A stretch of DNA of 64,000 bases from Aralia elata (GCA_034770075.1 CM068388.1:69674889-69738888); one strand, 5' to 3'; numbered from the stretch's first letter, positions 34,067 through 48,401 are shown. Numbers and translations: made by a program. The notes: a model not told the origin generated them from the sequence alone.

Positions 34067-35890
34067 TGTTAGGTTTGTATATAACGCAAGCATGCAATCA
34101 AATTACATAAATAGGGCGGAAGCGTGATAAAACGGATTTTAAAATTTTTATACAAACCATCACCATGATCTATCCTTGTGTTCAATTATCAATTTAAACG
34201 AAAGACAATAAGAATAAGAATTATACCCTCGTAGATCAAAGCTTCCTTGGGTACAAGTTCAACTCCTAATCCTTCGTGTTCGCCGCGAATTCCACTGATG
34301 AGATTCCTTCCTTTGATCAACGTTAGCCACCCAAGTGTTTGGCCTCTAGAGGTGATCCACCAAAGAAGAATAGGTATTCAAGAAGTTGGGTGTTGGCAAA
34401 ACCCTAGTTTCTATCTCTATAGAAATTACAAGTACTCTCTATAATCTAATGCAAGAGTGTGTAACCCTAATCTATGATAAGACTTTTCTTATTTATAGAT
34501 GTAGGAAAACCCTTTCCTAAACTATTTAGGATTAGGGTTTCTATTATAATTAAACTCCTTTAATTATTTATGCTCTTAATCCAATTAGGAATTCATGTGA
34601 GAGTACTTCTATTAATTAATTCCCAATCCCTATTAGGAACTAAATAATAGTAATAGTAATAATAATAATAAGACTCATCTTATTAATTTATATTTAATAT
34701 TTCTAAAATATTAAATAATAAATATTAAGCTATTTAATTTATTCTATCTCCATAGATTAAATTAAATACACTTAACTTATTATTACAATTATGTTATTTA
34801 TTTCTTAAATAAATATTTTTTCTTTTGCGGTGTGACCCTTTAGGTTCTCCATATTAAACCGGTTGTGAATAAATCAATTAGAACAATTCTAATTATATTT
34901 AAATAAATAAATTAAACTATTTAATTTATTTAAATAAATAATATTTATACTACAATAAGGGTAAGCCCCCTTAGCGATCAACGACTTTTTTTTCAGATAA
35001 TATAAATTTCAACATTAATCACAAAAGAACCTTTCAGTTCATAGTTACCGTACAATTCAATCCTCTACCATACAATGTCCTAATTAAATATAAGACATGA
35101 AATTTCTGTCAAGTCTTATTCTATTTAATTATATGTATTTTGATTTCCAAATGTACAACTCTAAATAATACAAATTAGAAACTCCTTTCTAATTTCATTC
35201 TGCATTGGCCAAGGACTACTGAGTTTTCATTTATCGAATCACATAGGACATTCACATCTTTTACTAGACGTGGTAGATTCTTTGTTGATCATTCACCTAT
35301 CTCCATGTACAACTTATTATACCCAATCATACCCTTTGATATACCCTAAAGGTCTTAAGTGACATGTCAAAGTATAACTCATCATACACAAGATACTACG
35401 ATGATCTCAACTCCAAGGATCACTTGTACTACTATCACTAGAGGAATTCCTATTGACAGGCGAGTAAAACTCCATTAGGTATTCCTTAGTGAGCCACGTT
35501 CAGTGAACTTATTCTCTAATAAGCACCTACATACTTGCTTTAGTGTCTCCACATAAATGATTATGAGATCAATCATCCTCTTCTTGAGAGCAAGCAACAT
35601 ATGTACTAATCTATCCGGATTCACTAATCCTCTTTTTAGTAATCCAACGATTAGGAAAGATTTTAGTTTGTGAGCTATCTAGAATTTGGATCTCATTAGC
35701 ATGATCACCATCATGATTCTAAAAGCATTGCTCAAAACTATGGGTTTATCACAATTAATATAACAACACCATGTAGATAATGTAAAATACCTTTTAAGAA
35801 AATCAATTCTTTTATTAATAAATGAATAAGATTACAAAGTATATGCTACATCGTATCAAATATGATTGACTTGTGTGCATACTACTTTCA
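34067..35890 (-). repeat. Copia family 2, 3' LTR
   Basis: An 1824-bp LTR: minus-strand ends TGAAAGTAGTATGC and ACAAACCTAACA. It aligns with 49588-51395 throughout, with scattered substitutions and small indels. Confidence 0.9.
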
Positions 35891-36056
35891 ATCTCCCACT
35901 TGCATTAAAGCCAATCGCCATGGTATCTTATACCCATCTTCTCCAAGTGACGATCAAACTACTGTTGTGTTAAAGCTTTAGTAAATGGATTTGCAATGTT
36001 GTCTTGAGAGTCTACACGCTCCAGGGTGACGTCTCCTCTTTCAATGATCTCTCTAA

Positions 36057-39000
36057 TCAAATGAAACCGCCGCAACACGTGTTTGGATTTCTGATGAGAC
36101 CTTGGTTCCTTAGCTTCACAACAGCTCTAGTGTTGTCACAGAATAAAGGTACGGCTCCTCTAATGCTAAGAACCACTCCAAGTTCAGTTATGAACTTCTT
36201 CATCCAAACAGCATCCTTTGCAGCTTCACTTGTAGCTATGTACTCTGCCTCTGTCACTGAATTAGCAACTGTTTGCTGCTTGAAACTCTTCCAACTCACT
36301 GCGCCACCATTTAAGGTAAACACATACCCTGAAACGGATTTACTGTCATCTTGGTCCGTTTGAAAACTTAAGTCTGTATAGCCCTCTAGTTTCAATTCAG
36401 ACCCACCGTAGACAAGAAATACATCCTTAGTTCTTCTCAAGTACTTTAGGATATTTTTCACTGCCTTCCAGTGCTCTTCTCCTGGATTTGACTGATATCT
36501 GCTCGTTACACTAAGTGCATGAGCGACATCTGGTCTAGTACATATCATATCATACATGATAGATCCTATTGCTGAAGTATAAGGAATCTTACTCATATGG
36601 TCTCTCTCCTCAAGTGTCTTTGGGGCCTGTTTCTCGGAGAGATGTATTCCATGGCTCATCGGCATGAGACCTCTCTTTGGAATCTTCCATGCTAAACCTC
36701 TTTAGTATTGAGTCAATGTACTTTCTTTGGTTTAAGCCAAGCATCCTTTTAGAACTATCTCTATAGATCTTTATCCCCAAAATATATGATGCCTCACCCA
36801 AGTCCTTCATGGAGAAGTGTTTAAATAACCAAATTTTGATCGACTGTAGCATAGGAACATCATTCCCTATCAGTAATATATCATCAACATATAATACAAG
36901 GAAGGAAATAGCGCTCCCACTAACCTTCTTGTACACACATGGTTCATCCTCATTTTTGATAAAATCAAACATTTTGATTATCTAATCAAAATGGATGTTC
37001 CACCTGCGAGAAGCTTGCTTCAATCCATAAATGGATCGTTGTAGCTTACAGACTTGGTTTGTTCCAACCGTTGAAACAAAACCTTCTAGTTATATCATAT
37101 ATACATTTTCCTCAAGCTCTCCATTGAGGAAGGTCGTTTTCACGTCCATTTGCCAGATTTCGTAGTCATAATATGCTACAATTGCAAGCAAAATCCAAAT
37201 GGACTTGAGCATAGCTACTGGGGAGAAAGTTTCATCATAGTCAAGTCCTTGTCTTTGTTTGAAACCTTTTGCAATGAGTCGGGCCTTATAGGTCTCTACC
37301 TTGCCGTCCGCTCCAATCTTTCTCTTAAAGACCCACCATAGGCTTAATACCCTCAGGTGGTGAAACTAAAGTCCACACCTGGTTTTCATACATGGAGTCC
37401 ATCTCAGATTTCATGGCTTCAAGCCATTTCTCTAAGTCTTTACTACTCATAGCCTCTTCGTAAGTCAATGGATCATCATCATCTATGATGCGTACCTCAT
37501 CATCATCCTCTATGATGAATCCATACCTATCAAGTATCTTCTGTACTCTTCCAGATTTACGAATAGGTTGTGGTACATTAGGTTCTTCCATTTGGTCAGG
37601 TACCTGACTTTGATCCGTGGTATTTTGTGGTTCTTGAACTTCTTCAAGATATATCTTACTCCCACTGACCCCTTCAAGGATAAACTCCCTTTCCAAGAAT
37701 GCAGTATATTTCGCTACAAACACCTTTTGATTAGTAGGATGATAGAAATAATACCCTACAGTTTCTTTAGGGTATCCCACAAATCTACACTTGTCGGATC
37801 TAGTCTTTAGCTTATCATGCTCAAACCTTTTGACATAAGCTAGACAACCCCAAGTCTTAACATACTTAAGATTTAGTTTCCTCCCTGTCCATAATTCATA
37901 TGGGGTCTTTGGGACGGATTTGGTAGGTACCTTGTTAAGTAGATATGCAGCCGTTTTTAGGGCATAACCCCAGAAGGATACCGGAAGGTCGGTAAACTCA
38001 TTATGGAACGAACCATGTCCAACAATGTTGGATTTCTCCTTTCAGATAAACCATTCAACTGCGGCATCCCTGGTGGAGTCTATTGTGAGATTATACCATT
38101 TTTTTGAGACAATTGAGAAACTCATTGGTCAAGTATTCTCTTCCTCGATCCGATCGAAGAATCTTAATACTCTTACCAGTTTGCTTCTCTACTTCACTTC
38201 TGAATTCTTTGAACTTTTCAAACGATTCAGATTTGTATTTCATTAAATACACATATCCAAATCTAGAATGATCATCAGTGAAAGTAATAAAATAAGAATA
38301 CCCTCCTCGTGCATTCGTTGTCATAGGTCCACATACGTCTGTGTGTACCAACGTTAACAACTCTGTAACTCTTTCTCCTTTTCCACTAAAAGGGGATTTA
38401 GTCATCTTACCTATGAGACAAGATTCACAAGTTGGATATGATTCGTAATCAGATAGCTCTAAAAGCCCATCGTTATGCAACTTGGTTAATCTTGTTTCAT
38501 TGATGTGACCGAGTCTATAGTGCCACATAAAGGTATAATTAACATCATCTCTTTTTCTTTTCTTAGTTTGTTCAATTTTAAGTATATTTTCATGCAAGTC
38601 AAGTATGTAAAGTCCATTCAGTAAATTACCAACACCATATAAAATATTTTTATTATAAATAGAACAACTGTTGTTCTTTATTATAATATCAAAACCATCC
38701 ATATCCAATACAAAAATTAAAATAATGTTTCTAATGAGTGTTGGAACAAAATAACAATTATTTAAACTAATGGACTTGCCCGTTAAACGATAAGTTCCTA
38801 CAGCTAATACAGCAACCTTTGCTCCATTTTCCACTCGTAGGACGACTTCATCCTTGTTTAGCTTTCTACTTCTGCTTAGTCCCTGCATATTATTACATAT
38901 GTGAGAACTACAGCCAGTATCCAATACCCAAGTAGAATTTTTACTTTCATAAAAATTAATTTCAATCATGAACAAACCTAGATCGGAAGTCGAAGCTTCT

Positions 39001-39818
39001 ACAAGCTTCTTTTAGTCCGCAAGATACTCTTTGCAGTTCCTCTTCCAGTGTCCCAGCTTATTGCAATGGTAGCAAATTCCTTTGCTATCTAGACCAGGTT
39101 TCTTTTTATCCTTTCTCTTTACCTTGCCCTTAGCCTTCTTGTTTTTCTTCTTTTCAGAAGATACCTTGGGCCTCTTCCTTTTCTTGGAAGAATCATCCAC
39201 TAGTAAGACTTGGTTCTTGTTGGATGAAAAGTGACTTTCAGCAGTTTTCAATATGTTAAGTAACTCAGGCAAGCTGACGTCCAACTTATTCATGTGAAAA
39301 TTCACAACAAATTGTGAGAAGGTGTCCGGGAGTGACTGCAAGATCAAATCTTAACTTAACTCCCCATCCATCACGAACCCAAGATGTCCAAGTTGTTCAA
39401 TCAAATTGATCATCTTGAGGACATGAGTCTCAACAGTAGTGCCCTCGGTCATACGAGATTGGAAGAGCTCCTTAGTTATCTGATATCTAGCAGTCCTACT
39501 TTGCTCACCATACAACTCTTTGAGGTGCAGCAATATAGTAGGAGCATCCATAGTTTCCAGCTGACGCTGAAACTCGTTACTCATGGATGCGAGCATGATG
39601 CATTGAGTCAGGATTGCATCATCTTACCACTTTCTGAAAGTAGCAATCTCTTCATCAGAGGCTGTTTCTGCAACATTTGCAGGGACTGGCGAATTTAGGA
39701 CATAAGAAATCTTTTCAGCAGTGAGAACAATTCTCAGATTCCTTAACCAGTCCGTGTAATTCGATCCGGTCAGTTTGTTAGCATCAAGTATGCTACGCAG
39801 TGATAGTGAGTTTGACAT
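36057..39818 (-). pseudogene. Copia family 2 gag-pol, broken
   Basis: In order on the minus strand: gag from MSNSLSLRSILDANKLTG (39818), zinc knuckle CYHCNKLGHWKRNC (near 39035-39075), protease WVLDTGCSSHIC, the zinc-binding pre-integrase block WHYRLGH...CESCLIGK, integrase HTDVCGPM, TFTDDHSRFGY and RSDRGREY, RT with YVDDILLIGND (near 36880), and RNase H with LFCDNTRAVV. Gag-protease-integrase keep one frame, interrupted by stops near 39621, 39348 and 39009. Frameshifts follow at an A-run near 38095 and again within RT (36610-36972 lies in a third frame). The RT tract around 36975-37320 is also degraded. Not functional. Confidence 0.88.
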
Positions 39819-40258
39819 TTAAATTCTGCATGTGAAATAGACAACATTTTAGCATACATTCATTTAATTAATCATCAAAATAAATTAGGTCTTTATTTAA
39901 ATTGGTATCTCCCACTATTTTTTTTCATCAAACTATATTACCCTCTATATATAGTTCAGCAAATCTAATTAAAGATTTTCTAGTGAGAATAAGGATCCCA
40001 TTTCAAATATATATAGCCTTGTGTGACACAACAAACTATATATAAATAAATAGGTAGACAACTATTGTCAATTATATCACTATGTAACTCCTTGTATTTT
40101 GCCTTTTAGATTATTTTGATCAAGTGTGACACATCCGAATCAAAATTATCTAAGTTAAGTCCAACCTAGCACTTCCATATATTCGAAAGAAAAACACTGT
40201 CCTTGTGTGACACAACAAAATAACATCGTTCAGTCTATTTATAAGCATCGAATGTGAT
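39819..40258 (-). other. Copia family 2 leader, part next to gag
   Basis: Untranslated leader between gag and the nested insertion. It continues at 48402-49572 on the other side. It contains repeats of TGTGTGACACAAC(A)A at about 40021, 40204 and (beyond the insertion) 48430. No frame is seen. Confidence 0.7.
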
Positions 40259-40263
40259 AAAGC

Positions 40264-41341
40264 TGTTAGAGTTTATGCTCTAGAGGCCAATTATTTAATG
40301 TAATTGCTTAACATTTCTTTTGATATTTGATTGAATAAATGAATTATTTTATTATGGTTTCATTTACTGTGTTATATAAATGTTAGCATAATAAAAGTCC
40401 TTAGAATAATGATACAAATTATATAGCTTCAAGTATGTGACTTGAACATGAGATTATATAATTACAATAAGTATCATTACTCTTAAATGTCCCTAGTCGA
40501 GTATCATTGAGAATGGGACAACAATGATACATTGAGACCAGTATGTGGATTGACTGATGGCCAAATCTCATTGGTCATTAATATTTGAGATATTAAGTCA
40601 ATGCATAGGTACATGTTAGAGAACAATGTACTGGACAGACCCATCATGAGAATTCTACGTGGAGCATTATGCAAAGTGTCATAAGCAATTCTCATAGTGA
40701 CAATAATGTAATGGTCCTCCGACCTGAAATCACTATATTACTATACGAGAATTTATGTACTTTGATATCATCAAAGGTCACCTTTAATAGGGTGGACAAT
40801 AAAGGTGATTATTGGGTACATCATGAATCGTGTGAGGAATATGAATAATCTAAATTTAATTTAACCCTCCTATATATTAGGAGTGATATCCATAGGCCTC
40901 TTGATTGAGTAGGACTATGAAATGCATGGCCATGCTCAAATAGTGATTTGTTTCATATAGTCTACTCATTGATCAAGAAAACTCAGATTAGATTATGAAG
41001 AGTATGACACATTCCATGGCTCGAGTTTAATCTAGGATGTCAAGGTTAAAAGGATTAAATTACATTGAAACATTGGTCACGAAAAGGTTGCATCGAATCA
41101 TCGATCTTATTATTATTTGGGTAGCAGTGATGCATTATTAGATGCCACTCACTGTTTATAATTTTATAATATGATTTTAAAAGTATTGCCAATATAATAA
41201 TAACCTATAGGGTCACACACTTAGAACGTAATTAAAAGAGAATTAATTTAAATTGTAAGGATTTAAATATATCAATATGATTGATAGTATTTAAATTACG
41301 AATTTAAATTAACAAGATAATTTGTATATATATGTATATTA
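40264..41341 (+). repeat. Copia family 1 copy B, 5' LTR (truncated)
   Basis: It is colinear with 46848-47925 and stops at GTATATTA, five bases before the PBS. The missing segment corresponds to 47926-48396. Confidence 0.9.
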
Positions 41342-41346
41342 GAAAG

Positions 41347-41358
41347 TGGTATCAGAGC
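41347..41358 (+). other. Primer-binding site, copia family 1 copy B
   Basis: TGGTATCAGAGC, complementary to the 3' end of initiator tRNA-Met, directly follows the truncated 5' LTR. Confidence 0.85.
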
Positions 41359-42864
41359 TACTTACGAAACATTAATTCAGATTACGTGTTTTAATTGTAT
41401 TCGATATATATATGATATTTCTGATGCATGTTTACCGATCTGAAAATTGAAAATACCCTATTCTGCATGTATGCGAATTCTGGAAAAACAGTAATATATA
41501 TATATATATATATATGCATGTATAAGATGTTTTCTTAATCGTATCCTAGAAGGTGGAATAACAATACAACTACTGTTCTAATTGGATTAGAAACATGATT
41601 AGGTTTAATATGATTAACCTAATCTGGACATATATGATATGTTCTGAATGTATTGTTATTATGTGTGTTTTGGTGGTTTGTATACGAATCTGGAATTGTT
41701 TCATAAATTCGTGTGGAAAAATTCTGCAATACAGATTGTAGTTCGAAAATTTTTTCCAGGGGCGCAGTCGGACCACCGCCAGGGGGGAAACCCCCATTGG
41801 ACTCCCCGTCGTAGCGCACGATGGTCGTAACCCTAATATTCAATATGTTTTTTTATATAAAATTGTGTTATGTGCTTATTGTGATATGCATGGTGCACAG
41901 TTATGGCCCTTTTGACCCATAGGTTAGTGGTTTTTGTTTTTGAAATACGGCTTGCATGTCGTGCCTCTCTATAAAGTCTAATGTAATATTTTTTTTCTCA
42001 TCTAAATCCCCTCGAATGTAACTCGAGGTTTCTTTATCACATGTAATGTACAAATGTAACCTATCAAGATGACAAGATGATGATGGAGAGGAGACACATA
42101 CACGAGCAAGGCCCGAGGAAGCTACTATTTTGAAGTTTTTTTTATCACCTTAGACTAACCTTCAATCTTTTCATTAGCTTGAGAAGATTAACATAGGGTT
42201 GGGCCATAACTGTGACACATTTAATTTTGCACTTTATTTATGCTTGTATACGATATGATATGATAAATAATGTGAATGCTTAATGAGATTAATAATTGGT
42301 GAGATCTAAATTAATTAATAAAATCCCTCATAAAATTATTAAGTCTAAATCAGATGTCTTCCAATGAATAACACTCATCAAGACCTTGATCGATGGATGT
42401 AGGTTTGCCAAAGCAAAGTACCCTATTTATCTTGGTAAGATGCGATAGGATAATTGTGATATCCAAATTGTTAAAATCATTGGGCCTGACTTAACTAAGT
42501 TATCTCAATAGGATTGTGGACTTAGAGGCATAAAGTTTGGTAGGTACCATTAGATGGACTTAGAACAAATGTTGTTCATCAAACTATCTAAGAGTTATAT
42601 ACGATATAATTGACAAAGGGTTGTCTACCTAAATAATTATGTTTTGAGAGAATAGCCAAAGCTAACTTAACGCATAATGAAATATGGATCTTGGCTCACT
42701 AGAAAGATTTAAATAACAAAATGCTTTCCGAATTAATGGTGAGGGCTATTAATTTGAATAAAATAGTGGGAGGTATATTTTGAATGTACTATTATCAATT
42801 TCATAATATCAAAAAACTCTACAATTTGACTTATTATTTTTGCACTTATAAATTGTAGATATCA
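41359..42864 (+). other. Copia family 1 copy B leader, no gene seen
   Basis: An unusually long untranslated leader of about 1.5 kb between the PBS and the gag start. Only short frames are present, including a GC-richer patch near 41750-41830. I see no conserved protein. Confidence 0.6.
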
Positions 42865-45800
42865 ATGGCAAACAACAACATAAATAGTCTTTCACTACGA
42901 TCAGTCCTTGAGAAGGAAAAACTGAGTGGAATTAATTTCCTAGACTGGCATAGGAACTTGAGGATTGTCCTCAAACAAGAGCGCAAGCTATATGTCCTTG
43001 ATGGGCCCATTCCTGCAGCACCAGCTAACACTGCACCACGTGCAGAGCATAATGCTTACAAAAAGCATCAAGATGATGCTCTGGACGTGAGTTGTCTCAT
43101 GCTAGCAACTATGAACTCTGAGCTTCAGAAGCAACATAAGTTAATGGATGCTTATGAGATGATCGAGCATCTCAAGAAATTGTTCGAAGGGCATGCTCGA
43201 CAGGAGAGGTATGATACAAGCAAAGCGTTGTATCACTGCAAGATGGGTGATCGTGATCTAGTTGGTCCACATGTTCTGAAAATGATTGGGTATATTGAGT
43301 ACCTTGATAGGTTGGGTTTTCCAATTACTCAGGAAGCCCAAACTGATCTTGTTTTGCAATCTTTGAACAACAGCTACTCTCAATTTGTTATGAATTATCT
43401 CATGAATGAAATTGAGAAACCACATAATGAGATGTTGAGCATGTTAAGAACTGCCGAGAACAACATGAAAAAGGCAGGACCCGATCCCATAATGATGGTG
43501 CAAAAGGGGAATGCTAAGGGAAAAGGGAAAGACAAGAAAAATATAAGATCTAAATCTGGTGCCAAACCCAATTTCAAAAACAAATGGGCTTTAAAGCCTA
43601 CAGGTGGGGTGGCTAAAGAAGGTGATTATCACTTTTGTGGAAAACCTGGACACTGGAAGAGGAATTGTCATGCTTATTTGGAAGAGCTGAAGAAAAAGAA
43701 AGGAAGTGTGACTTCTGATTCAGGTATATATGTTATAGAAGTCAATTTGTCTACTTCTACATCATGGGTATTGGATACTGGATGTGGTTCTCACATTTGT
43801 GTTAATGTGCAGGAACTCCGAAGGAGTAGGACTTTGGCAAAAGGAGAAGTTGACCTACGAGTTAGGAATGGAGCAAAAGTTGCTGCACTAGCCGTAGGGA
43901 CTTATCATTTATCATTGCCCACTGGGCTAGTATTAGAATTAGAGGATTGATATTATGTGCCTGCTATGAGCAAAAACATTATTTCTGTTTCTTGTTTGGA
44001 CAAGAAAGATTTTTCATTTTTAATAAACAACAACAGTTGTTCGTTTTACTTAAATGAAATATGTTATGGTGTTGCACAATTGTTTAATGGTCTTTATATT
44101 CTTGATTTTGAAATGCCTATCTATAACATAAATACAAAACGATTTAAATCAAATGATTCAAATCCGACATATCTCTAGCACTGTCGTTTAGGCGATATAA
44201 ATGAGAAACGCATATCCAAACTCCATAAAGATAGGTTTTTGGATTCATTTGATTTTGAATCATATGAGAAATGCGAGTCTTGTTTATTAGGCAAGATGAC
44301 TAAAGCCCCTTTCACTGGTCAAAGTGAACGGGCTAGCGATGTATTGGGACTTATACATAGTGATGTATGTGGACCCATGAGTTCGTTAGAAAGAGGTAGG
44401 TTCTATTACTTCATTACATTTACTGACGACTTCAGTAGATATGGATATATGTATCTTATGAGACACAAATCCGAATCCTTTGAAAAGTTCAAGGAATTCA
44501 AGAATGAAGTTCAAAACCAATTTGGCAAAAGCATAAAAGCCCTTCGATCCGATCGAGGAGGTGAATACTTAAACCAAGACTTTGATGACCTTCTAAAGGA
44601 GTGTGGTATTATATCATATCTCACTCCACCTGGAACACCACAATGGAATGGTGTGTCTGAGAGGAGAAATCGCACCTTGTTGGACATGGTACGATCAATG
44701 ATGAGTCATGTAGATCTTCCAATTAGCTTTTGGGGTCATGCCTTAGAGACAGCTGCATTCACACTTAACCGTGTTTCTACAAAGACGGTTCAAAAGACAC
44801 CATATGAGATGTGGACTGGAAAATGTCCTAGTTTGTCTTTCATGAAGATTTGGGGTTGCGAGGCGTTTGTGAAACGTCTGGCTTCTGACAAGCTCGGAAC
44901 CAAATCTGAGAAATGTAATTTTGTGGGATACCCTAAGGAAACAAAAGGGTATTATTTCTACAAACCTTCTGAGAACAAAGTGGTTGTTGCTCGAACTGGT
45001 ATTTTTCTAGAAAGAGAATTTGTCTCTAAAGGAAATAGTGGGAGGAAAGTAGAACTCGAAGAAATTCGAGAACCATAAAATATCATTGAACCTGAGTTGG
45101 AACATGAGCAGGGACCACAAGATATTGTAGAAAGTGAACCTGCTCAAATTACACAAGGCATTCGTAGATCTGGTAGGACACGCCAAGAGCCCGAGAGATA
45201 TTATGGATTTCTTGTGACTCAAAACGGCAATGTGATGCTCATAGATCAGGATGAGCCTGTTTCCTACCAAGAAGCTATGAATGGACCAGATTCTGAGAGA
45301 TGGCTTGAAGCCATGAAATCTGAGATGGACTCCATGTATACAAACCAAGTATGGACTTTGGTTGATCCACCCTAAGGGGTAAAACCAATCGGGTGCAAAT
45401 GGGTTTTCAAGAAGAAAAACGACATGGATGGTAATGTACAAACCTATAAAGGCCGACTGGTAGCAAAAGGTTTCAAACAAGTTCAAGGTGTTGACTATGA
45501 TGAAACCTTCTCTCCAGTGGCAATGGTTAAATCCATCAGGATCTTACTTGCTATTGCATCCTTTTATGATTACGAAATCTGCCAGATGGATGTCAAAACT
45601 GCTTTCCTTAGCGGAAATCTCCTTGAGGATGTGTATATGACACAACCTGAGGGTTTTGTCACTCCAAAGGATGCTGGAAAGGTATGTGAGCTGCAGCGAT
45701 CCATTTATAGATTGAAGTAAGCCTCTCGGAGTTGGAATCTTCGTTTTGATGAAGCAGTCAAAAATTTTGGCTTTATAAAAAATGAAGATGAACCTTGTGT

Positions 45801-46827
45801 ATATAAGAAGGTTAGTGGGAGTCACATTGTATTCCTGGTATTATATGTTGACGATATATTAATTATTGGGAATGACATTCCTTCCTTACAGGCTGTAAAA
45901 ACATGGCTAGGAAAATGTTTCTCCATGAAAGATTTGGGCGATGCAACCTACATTTTAGGTATCAAGATATATCGTGATAGATCGAGAAAAATGCTCGGCC
46001 TAAGTCAAAGTACATATATTGATAAAGTGCTAAAACGGTTCAGCATGCAAGAGGCAAAAAGAGGATACTTACCCATGTCTCATGGTGTAAAGATCTTTAA
46101 GGCCCAATGTCCTAAATCATAAAATGATGAGGAGCGTGTGAGAAAGATCCCTTATGCTTCGGCAATTGGATCTATCATGTATGCAATGATATGTACTCGT
46201 CCGGATGTCTCGTATGCTTTGAGCATGACGAGCAGATACCAGTCGAATCCAGGTGAAGGTTACTTGACAGCAGTCAAGAATATCCTCAAGTACCTGAAAA
46301 GGACTAAGGATTCATTCTTGGTATATGGAGGTGAAGACGAACTGGCAGTAAAAGGTTACACAGATGCTAGTTTCCAGACTGATATGGATGACTATAAGTC
46401 TCAATCAGGTTTTGTGTTTTGTCTTAACCGTGGTGCTGTTAGCTGGAAAAGTTTGAAGCAAGAGACAATAGCCGATTCTACAACAGAGGCTGAGTATATT
46501 GTTGCTTCTAATGCGGCCAAGGAGGCTGTATGGATTAAAAAGTTCGTCACTGAACTTGGTGTTGTTCCAACCATTGTTGATCCAGTTGAGCTATACTGTG
46601 ATAATGATGGAGCCATTGCACAGGCTAAGGGACCTAGATCTCACCAACGATCCAAGCATATACTTAGGCGGTACTATCTCATCCGTGAAATCATTGGTAG
46701 AGGAGATGTACACATATGCAGAGTGCCAACAGATGATAATATTACAGATCCACTGACTAAGGCTTTGTCACAGCAGAAGCATGAAGGTCACACTAGTTCA
46801 ATGGGTATTAGATACATGAGTGATTAG
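42865..46827 (+). pseudogene. Copia family 1 copy B gag-pol: single frame broken only by stops
   Basis: Gag starts MANNNINSLSLRSVLEKEK at 42865. A zinc knuckle reads YHFCGKPGHWKRNC, with the first Cys replaced by Tyr. Protease follows with WVLDTGCGSHIC, pre-integrase with HCRLGDI and CESCLLGKM, integrase with HSDVCGPM, TFTDDFSRYGY and GVSERRNRTLLDM, RT with YVDDILIIGND (near 45847-45875), and RNase H with LYCDNDGAIA. All parts lie in frame 1. Six stops interrupt it: 43948 TGA, 44176 TAG, 45076, 45373, 45718 and 46120 TAA. Comparison with copy A gives Gln at 45076, 45718 and 46120 and Glu at 45373. Context suggests Trp at 44176 and probably at 43948. No frameshift was found. Confidence 0.92.
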
Positions 46828-46847
46828 CTCTAGTGCAAGTGGGAGAT

Positions 46848-48396
46848 TGTTATAGTTTATGCCCTAGAGGCCAATTATTTAATATAATTGCTTAACATTT
46901 CTTTTGATATTTGATTGAATAAATGAATTATTTTATTATGGTTTCATTTACTGTGTTATATAAATGTTAGCATAATAAAAGTCCTTAGAATAATGATACA
47001 AATTATATAGCTTCAAGTATGTGACTTGAACATGAGATTATATAATTACAATAAGTATTATTACTCTTAAATGTCCCTAGTCGAGTATCATTGAGAATGG
47101 GACAACAATGATACATTGAGACTAGTATGTGGATTGACTGATGGCCAAATCTCATTGGTCATTAATATTTGAGATATTAAGTCAATGCATAGGTACATGT
47201 TAGAGAACAATGTACTGGACAGACCCATCATGAGAATTCTACGTGGAGCATTATGCAAAGTGTCATAAGCAATTCTCATAATGACAATGATGTAATGGTC
47301 CTCCGAGCTGAAATCACTATATTACTATACGAGAATTTATGTACTTTGATATCATCAAAGGTCACCTGTAATAGGGTGGACAATAAAGGTGATTATTGGG
47401 TACATCATGAATCGTGTGAGGAATATGAGTGATCTAGATGGAATTTAACCCTCCTATATATTAGGAGTGATATCCATAGGCCTCTTGATTGAGTAGGACT
47501 ATGAAATGCATGGCCATTCTCAAATAGTGATTTGTTTCATATAGTCTACTCATTGATCAAGAAAACTCAGATTAAATTATGAAGAGTATGACACATTCCA
47601 TGGCTCAAGTTTAATATAGGATGTCAAGGTTAAAAGGATTAAATTACATTGAAACATTGGTCACGAAAAGGTTGCATCGAATCATCGATCTTATTATTAT
47701 TTGGGTAGCAGTGATGCATTACTAGATGCCACTCACTGTTTATAATTTTATAATATGATTTTAAAATTATTACCAATATAATAATAACCTATAGGGTCAC
47801 ACACTTAGAACGTAATTAAAAGAGAATTAATTTAAATTAGAAGGATTTAAATATATCAATATGATTGATAGTATTTAAATTACGAATTTAAATTAACAAG
47901 ATAATTTGTATATATATGTATATTAATTAAGTAAGACTTAATTAAAATATAATATATATAAATTCGAATTTTACTTTTCTAATAGGATTAGGGTTTTGAT
48001 TAATTACTTTTTGGACGCTATATATATCTGATATATCAGCAGTTTGAGGTACGTGAAACTAAAAGAAAAACCCTAGCCGTTTTAGAAAAGAGAGTTGAGA
48101 GCAACACTTGAGAAAATCCAGATCTTGGCGGCTAGTACCGGAGTTTTCTTTGCTGCAGATCGTGTGACGATTTGTGGGACGTTCGTGTGGATACCATAGA
48201 GACGCAGTTCCGTTGGATTGCGTTGGAGATTCGAAACCGTTCCAGAATTTCATCGTTGCATTCAAGCTCGGATAATCGGTAAAGCAAATCTAAACCTCTG
48301 AATTAATTTTTTTTCGCATGGATCCTGTTTTAGGGTTTCAGAAAATTGTTTTAAAAATTTTAAATTCCGCTGCGTTTATGTGTCCAAAACCCTATA
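46848..48396 (+). repeat. Copia family 1 copy B, 3' LTR
   Basis: A 1549-bp LTR from TGTTATAG to AAACCCTATA. The terminal CA has become TA relative to the solo LTR at 25511-27064. It directly follows the PPT. Confidence 0.92.
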
Positions 48397-48401
48397 AAAG
48401 C

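Larger units (their letters stand above)
40264..48396 (+). mobile_element. Copia family 1, copy B (nearly complete), nested in family 2
   Basis: An 8133-bp plus-strand copia with the exact duplication AAAGC (40259-40263, 48397-48401). The 3' LTR is full length (46848-48396). The 5' LTR (40264-41341) lacks about 457 bp at its 3' end. PBS is TGGTATCAGAGC at 41347-41358, the leader runs to 42864, gag-pol is 42865-46827, and the PPT AAGTGGGAGAT precedes 46848. It is opposite in strand to its host element. Confidence 0.92.
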
